From: Orientallactaga sibirica
Lineage: Eukaryota > Chordata > Mammalia > Rodentia > Dipodidae
Length of the DNA: 64,000 nt
Assembly (NCBI GenBank): GCA_036365145.1
Contig: JAEOAD010000982.1
Coordinates: 7,590,001-7,654,000 of the forward strand
Reading direction: 5' to 3'
Shown here: positions 36,301 through 48,300 of the stretch, in pieces
How positions within the stretch are numbered: position 1 is the first letter of the stretch
Layout of the letters: each line of letters begins with the position of its first letter
The notes under the pieces: model-generated
Databases searched by the model: none
What the model was told of the DNA's origin: nothing
The model's input: only the letters and a program-made list of their open reading frames with translations
Translations under genes and position numbers: made by a program

Positions 36301-39300
36301 ACTGCAGAGAGAACAGGGGCATGATCTGAACTGCCTACTTAATTTAAATTAGCCATGTGTCTAGTGCCTGCCAAGTTGGACAGCACAGCTGTTTTTTTTT
36401 TTTTTTTTTTAGTGCAGCTGTTTAATGATCTCAGAACCTCCCTATTTCTTGTAAGTCAGGATTCAATCACATAGAACAGCTAAGGGAAGGCAGTGGAAAG
36501 GGAGAGTGGATAGGAGATGGGAGAGCAAGAACAACTTAGAAGTCACAAGTGTGAATTGCAGTACATGAGAAGAGAATGAATCCCATGTTGATTCTTGTTG
36601 ATTTTCACCTTGGTGGTACGGATGTCCTGAAGAAAATAGGCTCTTCATCACAAAACTAATGACACATTTGACACAGATATAGGACCGTGGGGAGATGGAA
36701 AAGTTTTGGGCCTAGAAGCACCCTCAGTAAAAATGTGAGGCAACTGATAATTGCCTATGTGTGCTGCACCAAATCTGCATGGGTCGTTCTATTGAGGAAG
36801 CTGGGGAGATGGCTCAGTGCTATGCAAGCATAAGGACCTGAGTTTGGACCCCCAGAACACATGTTAAAAGCTGGACATGGTTTTGTACACTTGTAATCCT
36901 AGAGCCGGGGAGGCAGAAACTAGACAATTCTTGGGGCTCACTGGATTGCCATTCTACCTGAATTGATGAGCTCCAGGGTCACACAGAGATCTTGTCTCAA
37001 AAAAAGAAAATAAGGTGAAGAGTAATTGAGGAAGTCACCTGACATTGACCTCTGACATACACCCACATATACATGTTGACATACGCATGCACATGCACAT
37101 GCAAACTGAAAAAAAAGAAGCTGTTTTGATACAGTCTCTAGATACTTATAGAGAAAGGAATTTTGAGAAGGGCATTTAGCTTAGCTGAAATGATATATCA
37201 TAAAGCCATCACATGTGTTAGAATGCTGATGATCTCGAATGTTCATTAGTCCAGACTCACCTGGAACTCACTCTGTAGCCCAGGCTGGCCTTGAACTCAT
37301 GGTGATCCTCCTACCTCAGTCTCCCAAATGCTGGGACTAAAGGAGTATGCTATCACACCCGGATTTGTTTTGGAGCTCAACCGTGTATCTGTTAATAATT
37401 TGACATGAAATTCAATTCTAACATCTCCAAGGTTCAATTTAGTTGTTTCAGTTCCACAGCTAACCCAAAGATATTTGAAAGTTCGTTCCAAGAATAACAA
37501 TATCTTTGAGTCAGTAAGATTATGAGTATATGAGTTTTTCTTTGTATTTTTCAGTGGTTTTGGAATTTCCCCCACATAAACACATATTATGGCTATAATT
37601 AGAATTTTTTTATTTTTATTGACAACTTCCTTAATTGTAGACAATCTCCCATGGTACTTCCCCCCTCCCCTCACTTTCAGCTTTGAAACTCCACTCTCCA
37701 TCATATCCCCTCCCCCTCTCAATCAGTCTCTCTTTTCATTTTGATGTCATCATCTTTTCCTCCTGTTATGATGGTCTTGTGTAGGTTGTTTCAGGCACTG
37801 CAAGGTCATGGTTATCCAGACCATTTTGTGTCTCGAGGAGCACATTGTAAGGAGTCCAGGTCTCACTCTGTAGCCCAGGATGGCCTCAAACTCCAGATCC
37901 TCCTACCTCATCTTCCCAAATGCTAGGATTACAGATGTGTACTATCATACCCAGCCTAGAAAAATATAGTATTTTAGAGGGCACACTGTGGCCATTAGAA
38001 AGATTGAGCAGCCCACAATCTAAAAGCATCTTAATTAGCTGTGCCTTCCACTTCCTTGAAACTTCACCTGGTCTTCGCTTTATATAAGAACTTCTGAAAC
38101 ATGCTATATTATCAGAACTTCTGAAGCTGGGCTAGAGAGATGGCTTAGCAGTTAAGGAGCTTGCCTGGAAAGCCTAAGGACCCAGGTTCAATTCCCCAGT
38201 ACCCATGTAAGCCAGATGTACATGTTGACACATCCATCTGGAGTTCATTTGCAGTGGCCAGAGGCCCTGGTGCACCCATTTTCTCCCTCCCTTAAATAAA
38301 TAATAAAAGGGAATAAAGTTTAAGCTGGGTGTGGTGGTCTTTAATCCCAGCACTTGGGAGGCACAGGTAGGAATACCACTGTGAGTTCAAGGCCACCATG
38401 CGACTACATAGTAAGTTCCAAGTCAGCCTCAGCCTGGGCTAGAATGAGACCCTACCATGAAAAACCAAAAGAAAGAAAAAGAACTTCTGAAACTCTCTGC
38501 TTCTCTACTCCCTATTTCTAAAGAGATCCCACAGGTATTTTCAAAATTGAAAGCAAATTCTTTACAGAGATTTAAAAAAAAAAACACTGAGGTAGGGCTG
38601 GAGAGATGTTTTAGCGGTTAAGGTGCTTTCCTGCATAGCCAGAGAACTTAGGTTCAATTCTCCAGGACCCATGTAAGTAAGATGCACACAGTGATGCATG
38701 TGTCTGGAGTTCGCATGTATTGGCTGGAGGCTCTGGTGTGCCCATTCTCTTAATTTCTGCCTCTTTCTCTCTGCTTCTTTCTCTCCCTCTCAACTTAATA
38801 AATAAAAAATGTTAAAAAATATTTTGAAAACTGAGGTAAAAGAGTTGTGCATAACAGGAAGAAATCATTTTCAGATGAGTCACTGGGAAAATGAAGCTTA
38901 GAGAGTATCATTGTATTACTGACTTACTGACATTAGCAGTACCTTTTCTCTGTATTTTCATAGGACATCCTAATATGATTACCTTCATCCCCATTTCTAA
39001 GCAGGAAGTCGAAGTACACATGGATTAATTTGTTAAAGGCCCTGACTATATGGTTGGGAGAGCTTACTTCATATGGCTCCTATGGGGGCTAAATAACTTA
39101 ATATTCATGTAGTTTCTGATTGCAATGCTATGTAAATGCTTCTCAGACTAACTCTGGGGACTCTTGCCAGGCAAAAACAAAAACCAGTAAATGTACACAT
39201 AAATTTGTCTTTTGTTTCAAGTAATTTACAGATGCTCCAAAATGTATCTCATAGACCCTTGTGGGAAGAGGCAGTTCAAGAACCTCTTAGAGTGCTGGGT

Positions 39301-42300
39301 CCTCCTTCTGGATGATAAAGGACTGGGTGAGAGGACACCCTGGTAGCATGTGTAGCTGGGAGAAGAGAGTCAGTTGCTGGAGGATCAAGAACACTTTCAC
39401 CTTCTTCCCATTTTGGCCAATTAAGCCCATTTAGAATTGCTGATTGCTCTTTGGGAAGTTCCAACAACTAAGAGCTGAAGTTTTCTTTAGTGATGTCATT
39501 ATTAATCTTTTAATAAATATGTTATGTAAGAGTACTTATTGAGCAGTGTGATGTGAGATGGTCACAGCTCAAGTAAACATGCTTCAGATGTGCCAAATTA
39601 AAAATGCTTTCATACATCTTTTTTGGTTATGTAGTAAAATCTGAAAATGTAATCTCTGCAAAAGTGTTTATTGTCCCAAGGTCTGACAATCCAATATAAT
39701 AACAAAAATATTGTTTGCTTAAGCTTCCCATATAACAGTGCCTGGACACGGTGGCTTGTTTTTAATCATCTCTCTATAGTAACTCAATCTAGCCGTGCGT
39801 GGTGGCGCATGCCTTTAATCCCAGCACTTGGGAGGCAGAGGTAGGAGGATTGCCATGAGTTCTAGGCCACCCTGAGACTACATACCTAATTCCAGGTCAG
39901 CCTGGACCAGAGTGAGACCCTACAGTGAAAAACCAAAAAAAAAAAAAAAATAATAATAATAATAATAATAGTTACTCAATCCAGAGGAGGACTGCCTCAG
40001 TTTCAGTTGAGTCTAAAATGTTCATGTGAGGGGTCCTGGTCATATCCTTTTTAGATTCACTTCTAAAAGATTAAGGCTTTATTTTCCCCCATCCAACTTA
40101 AGGGCTCATGTGGTAGAAGTAGATTAATTGGCATGACCATAGTCAGCCTTAAGACAACCATCTCATATTTGAAGTTTTCATATCTCCCACAGCGTCATAT
40201 CACAGAAAGAAAAATGAACATTTCAGCAACCCTTAGACATGGTTTTGCGTGACTTGGCTGCAGGTAGTATATTTGGAAGGTGGTGCTAGAAATCAAGCAG
40301 GGAGAAGGCATTAGGCAAAGAAGTAAAGAAGTAAAGTAGGTATATTATTGAGGTCACTGCTTTAGGTGATGAGTGTTCATAATTGCTGGCTTTTTAATAT
40401 TGTTTTGGATATGGATTTGGATATGGACTTTAGTATGAATTTGTAAGATCTGTTATATGACCTCTCTGCTGTGATCAGCAGTCATAACTACTCTTCCATA
40501 TATCGTGTTCAGAGTAATAGTCATCCAAGAAGTAGCCTCGTGGAATCTGCCTTGAACTGACTCTTTCAAGACCATTTTCGTCCTTCCCTTCCTCTGTTTT
40601 GCATTGTAGAGAGCTAACCTGTTGCCAACGGACTTCTAGCTATGTCTGGCCAATAGTGGCAATGACAAGAAATTGGAGTGCAGAAGGAAAGGAAAATATG
40701 GAGTCTCCTTTCCTGATTAACTAGCATCTCTAATAGTGACTATGATTTTCCATGATTCCCGTTTCATTGGACAGCTCCCATCCTTCCTACAATCCTGCTC
40801 TATGGCTCTGTTCCCTTAGATCTAGTCATTTCATTCCCCTTCTTCTTCTTCCAGTGACAGAAGCTTTCTGCTACTGCTGATCTGTGGGTTGCTTCAGCCC
40901 TCTATTTTGCACTGTTTTTCTGAATCAAATTGCTCTTCTTTATCTTCCTGTCATGGATTCCTGACTTGATCCCTGATTGGTATATATTTCTTTTGCTTTA
41001 TTTTTTCAGTGCTAGGGATTAAACCCAAGGCCTTGAACATGGTAAACAAGAGCTATGTGGTGATAGAAATATCTTAATGATTTCATTGTTCAATGCAAAC
41101 TACTTTTGAACAGTTGTAAGATATAAGACACTGGCCTAGACCCCTGGTGCATAATAGAGAAAGTATAAGTTGCTTAACATCTACTTGGATAAATAAGGCA
41201 TATAGTATGCCATGCCTAGAATGCCCCTTCCAAAACTCATGTTAAAATTTAATTACCTGGGTTGGAGGGATGGCTTAGCAGTTAAGGCATTTGCCTGCAA
41301 AGCCAAAGGACCCAGGTTTGATTCCCCAGGACCCACATAAGCCAGATGCACAAGGGGGCGCATGTGCCTGGAGTTTGTTTGAAGTGGCTGGAGGCTCTGG
41401 CATGCCCATTCTCTCTCTCCCTCTCTCCCTCTTTCTCTGTCAAATAAGTACATTTTAAAGATTTTATTATTTATTTGTTTATTTATTTTAAACAGAGAGA
41501 GGGAAAGAGAGAGGGAGAGTGGGTGCACAAGGGCCTCCAGCCACTGCAAACGAACTCCAGATGTGTGCACCCCCTTGTGCATCTGACTTATATGAGACCT
41601 GGAGAATCAAACTGGGGTCCTTAGGCCATGAGGCATGCACCTTAACCGCTAAGCCATCTCTCCAGTCCTAATTACCTTTTAATGGCATCGAGATGTAAGG
41701 CCTTTGAGGGGTGATTAGGTTTGGGGTTTGCCTCATGTAGCGATCAGTGCATTTTCAGTGTAGTGGGTTAGTTATCACTCTCTATCTTGTGAGCTTACTT
41801 GCCTACTATACTATTATGTAGAAGGAAGACCCTCACCAGAAGAAGTCTCTCAATTTGTGCTTCTCAGACACTAGAAATGTGAATCAAATAGACTTTTATT
41901 GTATATAATTTGCCCAGCCCAAGACACAGTGGAAATATTAAATAACATGTCCAAATGTTAAGCAAATGGTTTAACTAATAAATACTGTAAGATATAAAGT
42001 GGAGGCAGCCATATCCATCAGCTTCTGTCATCAGAACATGCTTTAGAGGGACAGAAAGTTGACATCATTGTATCACCATCTTCTAAAACTTTCATTTTTA
42101 TAAGCCAGGATGAAAATTTTCATACCAAAAGGCTTTTCAGATGTTTTTAATATTAAGGATCATGAGAAGGAGGAGGGTTATCATGTATTACCTGGGTAGA
42201 CCCAATAAAATTATGTGAGTTTTTAGAAGTGTTAGAGGGGGTCTAGGGAGATGACTCAGTGGTTTAAGACACTTGCTTGCAAAGCTTGCTGGCCCAGATT

Positions 42301-45300
42301 CAGTCCCCAAAACCCACCTAAAAACCAGATGTGCAAAGTGGCATATGCATCTGGAATTTGTTTGCAGTGGAAAGAGGCCCTAGCATGCCCACACACTCAC
42401 AGTCATTCTCTCTCTCCATTTCTCCAATAAATAAATAAAAATATTTTAAAAATAAAAGTGGCAGAGGAAGTGAGTCAGGGTGATAGCACACGAGACAGAG
42501 TCTCCCAACCTGTCCCATTGTTTGTGGCTTTGAAAACAGAGGAATGAGCCAGGGAACATGACCTGATAGTCAGAATGGTCCTCAGTCTATAGCCAGCAAG
42601 AAAACAAGTACCTCAGTACTGAAACCACAAGGAACCAAATTCAGCTAAAAACTGGAATAAGCAGAAAACAGATTCTCTCTTCAAGCCTCCAGATAGGAAT
42701 GCAGCTTGACATTGACTTGATTTTAGTCTGGTGAGATCTGTAGATTTTTGACCTATAGAACTCTAGGATAACAAATTTATGTTGCAAGGCACTAAGTTTA
42801 AGGTAATTTGTTACAGTAGCAACAGAAACTAATCCACTGAAGTTTTCAACTTGAATTACTTGTTCAGTATTACCAGCAGTACTATTACATTCAAGAACAG
42901 ATCAAGTATTGAAATGATGTGGAGTGATAATGGCTGAGTTCTTGGATATATTGTATTGGAGTGGCAATGACAGTGGAGTAATCACATGGCAGTGCTGGGA
43001 CCATACTTGGCCATGTGAGATTGGATTTTCAGGGGTGGTAGCAATAATTTGGGGGAAAAAAGTGCCAGAAAGGTGACATAAGGAACAAAACTCCATCCAG
43101 GGCCACTTCCGTGAGTTTTCAGTTCCTCTGGGCTCTATTTGGCTTCCATACTAAACTGTGTTCATCATAACTGGAATGTATGGACCTTGTTTTTAAAAAT
43201 CATCAGGGAGTAATATGATATAAATTTTATAGTCAGATCACAGTTTTTTTTTTTTGAAGTAGTCTCTCACTCTAGCCCAGGCTGACTTGGAACTCATTCT
43301 ATAGTTTCAGGCTGGCCTCAAACTCACAGCAACCCTCCCACCTCTGCCTCCTGAGTGCTGGGATTAAAGGCTTGCACCACCACAACCAGCCCCACAGTAT
43401 TTTTTTCATTGACAAATTGAGATTTCAATAAATGAATAATACTTTTAAGATTTGTTTGTAGGTTTTCAAAGAAATTTATGAAAATTTTCAAATGGTTGCC
43501 TTTCTTTATTTATTAATCTTTTAATAAATATGTTATGTAAGAGTACTTATTGAGCAGTGTGATGTGAGATGGTCACAGCTCAAGTAAACATGCTTCAGAT
43601 GTGCCAAATTAAAAATGCTTTCATACATCTTTTTTTTGGTTATGTAGTAAAATCTGAAAATGTAATCTCTGCAAAAGTGTTTATTGTCCCAAGGTCTGAC
43701 AATCCAATATAATAACAAAAAAATATTGTTTGCTTAAGCTTCCCATATAACAGTGCCTGGACACGGTGGCTTGTTTTTAATCATCTCTATAGTAACTCAA
43801 TCTAGCCGTGTGGTGGCGCATGCCTTTAATCCCAGCACTTGGGAGGCAGAGGTAGGAGGATTGCCATGAGTTCTAGGCCACCCTGAGACTACATACCTAA
43901 TTCCAGGTCAGCCTGGACCAGAGTGAGACCCTACAGTGAAAAACCAAAAAAAAAAATAAAAATAATAATAATAATAATAATAATAATAGTTACTCAATCC
44001 AGAGGAGGACTGCCTCAGTTTCAGTTGAGTCTAAAATGTTCATGTGAGGGGGCCTGGTCATATCCTTTTTAGATTCACTTCTAAAAGATTAAGGCTTTAT
44101 TTTCCCCCATCCAACTTAAGGGCTCATGTGGTAGAAGTAGATTAATTGGCATGACCATAGTCAGCCTTAAGACAACCATCTCATATTTGAAGTTTTCATA
44201 TCTCCCACAGCGTCATATCACAGAAAGAAAAATGAACATTTCAGCAACCCTTAGACATGGTTTTGCGTGACTTGGCTGCAGGTAGTATATTTGGAAGGTG
44301 GTGCTAGAAATCAAGCAGGGAGAAGGCATTAGGCAAAGAAGTAAAGTAGGTATATTATTGAGGTCACTGCTTTAGGTGATGAGTGTTCATAATTGCTGGC
44401 TTTTTAATATTGTTTTGGATGTGGATTTGGATATGGACTTTAGTATGAATTTGTAAGATCTGTTATATGACCTCTCTGCTGTGATCAGCAGTCATAACTA
44501 CTCTTCCATATATCGTGTTCAGAGTAATAGTCATCCAAGAAGTAGCCTCGTGGAATCTGCCTTGAACTGACTCTTTCAAGACCATTTTCGTCCTTCCCTT
44601 CCTCTGTTTTGCATTGTAGAGAGCTAACCTGTTGCCAACGGACTTCTAGCTATGTCTGGCCAATAGTGGCAATGACAAGAAATTGGAGTGCAGAAGGAAA
44701 GGAAAATATGGAGTCTCCTTTCCTGATTAACTAGCATCTCTAATAGTGACTATGATTTTCCATGATTCCCGTTTCATTGGACAGCTCCCATCCTTCCTAC
44801 AATCCTGCTCTATGGCTCTGTTCCCTTAGATCTAGTCATTTCATTCCCTTCTTCTTCTTCCAGTGACAGAAGCTTTCTGCTACTGCTGATCTGTGGGTTG
44901 CTTCAGCCCTCTATTTTGCACTGTTTTTCTGAATCAAATTGCTCTTCTTTATCTTCCTGTCATGGATTCCTGACTTGATCCCTGATTGGTATATATTTCT
45001 TTTGCTTTATTTTTTCAGTGCTAGGGATTAAACCCAAGGCCTTGAACATGGTAAACAAGAGCTATGTGGTGATAGAAATATCTTAATGATTTCATTGTTC
45101 AATGCAAACTACTTTTGAACAGTTGTAAGATATAAGACACTGGCCTAGACCCCTGGTGCATAATAGAGAAAGTATAAGTTGCTTAACATCTACTTGGATA
45201 AATAAGGCATATAGTGTGCCATGCCTAGAATGCCCCTTCCAAAACTCATGTTAAAATTTAATTACCTGGGTTGGAGGGATGGCTTAGCAGTTAAGGCATT

Positions 45301-48300
45301 TGCCTGCAAAGCCAAAGGACCCAGGTTTGATTCCCCAGGAACCACGTAAGCCAGATGCACAAGGGGGCGCATGTGCCTGGAGTTTGTTTGAAGTGGCTGG
45401 AGTCTCTGGCATGCCCATTCTCTCTCTCCCTCTCTCCCTCTTTCTCTGTCAAATAAGTACATTTTAAAGATTTTATTATTTATTTGTTTATTTATTTTAA
45501 ACAGAGAGAGGGAAAGAGAGAGAGGGAGAGTGGGTGCACAAGGGCCTCCAGCCACTGCAAACGAACTCCAGATGTGTGCACCCCCTTGTGCATCTGACTT
45601 ATATGAGACCTGGAGAATCAAACTGGGGTCCTTAGGCTTCGCAGGCATGCACCTTAACCGCTAAGCCATCTCTCCAGTCCTAATTACCTTTTTAATGGCA
45701 TCGAGATGTAAGGCCTTTGAGGGGTGATTAGGTTTGGGGGGTTTGCCTCATGTAGCGATCAGTGCATTTTCAGTGTAGTGGGTTAGTTATCACTCTCTAT
45801 CTTGTGAGCTTACTTGCCTAGTATACTATTATGTAGAAGGAAGACCCTCACCAGAAGAAGTCTCTCAATTTGTGCTTCTCAGACACTAGAAATGTGAATC
45901 AAATAGACTTTTATTGTATATAATTTGCCCAGCCCAAGACACAGTGGAAATATTAAATAACATGTCCAAATGTTAAGCAAATGGTTTAACTAATAAATAC
46001 TGTAAGATATAAAGTGGAGGCAGCCATATCCATCAGCTTCTGTCATCAGAACATGCTTTAGAGGGACAGAAAGTTGACATCATTGTATCACCATCTTCTA
46101 AAACTTTCATTTTTATAAGCCAGGATGAAAATTTTCATACCAAAAGGCTTTTCAGATGTTTTTAATATTAAGGATCATGAGAAGGAGGAGGGTTATCATG
46201 TATTACCTGGGTAGACCCAATAAAATTATGTGAGTTTTTAGAAGTGTTAGAGGGGGTCTAGGGAGATGACTCAGTGGTTTAAGACACTTGCTTGCAAAGC
46301 TTGCTGGCCCAGATTCAGTTCCCCAAAACCCACCTAAAAACCAGATGTGCAAAGTGGCATATGCATCTGGAATTTGTTTGCAGTGGAAAGAGGCCCTAGC
46401 ATGCCCACACACTCACAGTCATTCTCTCTCTCCATTTCTCCAATAAATAAATAAAAATATTTTAAAAATAAAAGTGGCAGAGGAAGTGAGTCAGGGTGAT
46501 AGCACACGAGACAGAGTCTCCCAACCTGTCCCATTGTTTGTGGCTTTGAAAACAGAGGAATGAGCCAGGGAACATGACCCTGATAGTCAGAATGGTCCTC
46601 AGTCTACAGCCAGCAAGAAAACAAGTACCTCAGTACTGAAACCACAAGGAACCAAATTCAGCTAAAAACTGGAATAAGCAGAAAACAGATTCTCTCTTCA
46701 AGCCTCCAGATAGGAATGCAGCTTGACATTGACTTGATTTTAGTCTGGTGAGATCTGTAGATTTTTGACCTATAGAACTCTAGGATAACAAATTTATGTT
46801 GCAAGGCACTAAGTTTAAGGTAATTTGTTACAGTAGCAACAGAAACTAATCCACTGAAGTTTTCAACTTGAATTACTTGTTCAGTATTACCAGCAGTACT
46901 ATTACATTCAAGAACAGATCAAGTATTGAAATGATGTGGAGTGATAATGGCTGAGTTCTTGGATATATTGTATTGGAGTGGCAATGACAGTGGAGTAATC
47001 ACATGGCAGTGCTGGGACCATACTTGGCCATGTGAGATTGGATTTTCAGGGGTGGTAGCAATAATTTGGGGGAAAAAAGTGCCAGAAAGGTGAATAAGGA
47101 ACAAAACTCCATCCAGGGCCACTTCCGTGAGTTTTCAGTTCCTCTGGGCTCTATTTGGCTTCCATACTAAACTGTGTTCATCATAACTGGAATGTATGGA
47201 CCTTGTTTTTAAAAATCATCAGGGAGTAATATGATATAAATTTTATAGTCAGATCACAGTTTTTTTTTTTTGAAGTAGTCTCTCACTCTAGCCCAGGCTG
47301 ACTTGGAACTCATTCTATAGTTTCAGGCTGGCCTCAAACTCACAGCAACCCTCCCACCTCTGCCTCTTGAGTGCTGGGATTAAAGGCTTGCACCACCACA
47401 ACCAGCCCCACAGTATTTTTTCATTGACAAATTGAGATTTCAATAAATGAATAATACTTTTAAGATTTGTTTGTAGGTTTTCAAAGAAATTTATGAAAAT
47501 TTTCAAATGGTTGCCTTTCTTTATTTATTAATCTTTTTAAAAATATTTTATTTATTTATTTAAGAGAGGGAGGGAGAGAGAGAGCACACACTAGGGCTTC
47601 TAGTTAGTGCAGGTGAACTTCAGACACATGTGTCACCTTGTGCCTCTGGCTAACGTGGGTACTGGGGAATTGAATCTGGATCCTTTGGCTTTGCAGGCAA
47701 GTGCTTCAACTGGTAAGCCATCTCTCAGCCCTATTTATGAATCTTTTTAACAATAGAAATATTTTATTCTCTGAGACTGACATGGAACCAAAACATGACT
47801 CCTGGAAATGACCCCCCCCCTTAGCTTTATTGTAACAAATAGGAAGTGAGAGGCTGGGGGATGGCTCTGAAGGGGCCTGAGATCTTCTAAGTTGAATTCC
47901 CTAGCACCAATTTAAACAGGTGGGTGTGGCCACACACATCTGTAACCCCAGTCTGTGGGATAGTGAAGACTGGACAATTGCTGTGGCTTGCTGACAGTGG
48001 GGAGGGAGGACATATGACAAAAGAGGCAGCTCAGGGTTGAGTGAGAGACCCCTTCCCAAGGAAACAAGTGGATGAGTAAAAAGAGGACGCATTCCACAAG
48101 CATGTGCAGTGTGAACATCTGCATGCACATGAGTATACTCCACACACATCACACACAACACCACACTACAGAGAGAGAAAGGGACAGAGAGAGAGAGAAG
48201 TGGGAAACAAGTTGGGAGAGAGCCCAAGAGAAACCCAGGCTTATACTCAGGAAAGTGTTGCTATGCTTGACCTGGAGAGCTGATGTAGAATATCATACTG

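Larger units (their letters stand above)
39501..43511 (+). repeat. Tandem duplication, copy 1 (4011 bp)
   Basis: This stretch recurs immediately downstream at 43512-47526 in direct orientation. Both copies contain, in order: B1 plus (TAA)n, unique sequence, an old LTR split by an inverted tSINE pair, a second LTR split by a tSINE, and an antisense B1. Differences are about two dozen substitutions and small indels, mostly in homopolymers and short repeats, so identity is roughly 99%. Confidence 0.97.
43512..47526 (+). repeat. Tandem duplication, copy 2 (4015 bp)
   Basis: Second direct copy. The 11-mer attaatctttt stands at the start of copy 1 (39501), at the junction (43512) and just after copy 2 (47527). 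Unlike copy 1 it has (TAA)7-8, one fewer aagtaaag unit near 44336, and an intact ttcgcaggcatgc in the tSINE head where copy 1 has a small deletion. Confidence 0.97.

Noticed and set aside
42140..42845. Endogenous retrovirus with coding potential
   Set aside because: Only an old non-coding MaLR-type LTR is visible; no gag, pol or env-like reading frame adjoins it.
45262..45648. 128-codon minus-strand ORF (and its 109-codon partner at 41253-41582)
   Set aside because: Entirely within the inverted tSINE pair; translated SINE sequence.
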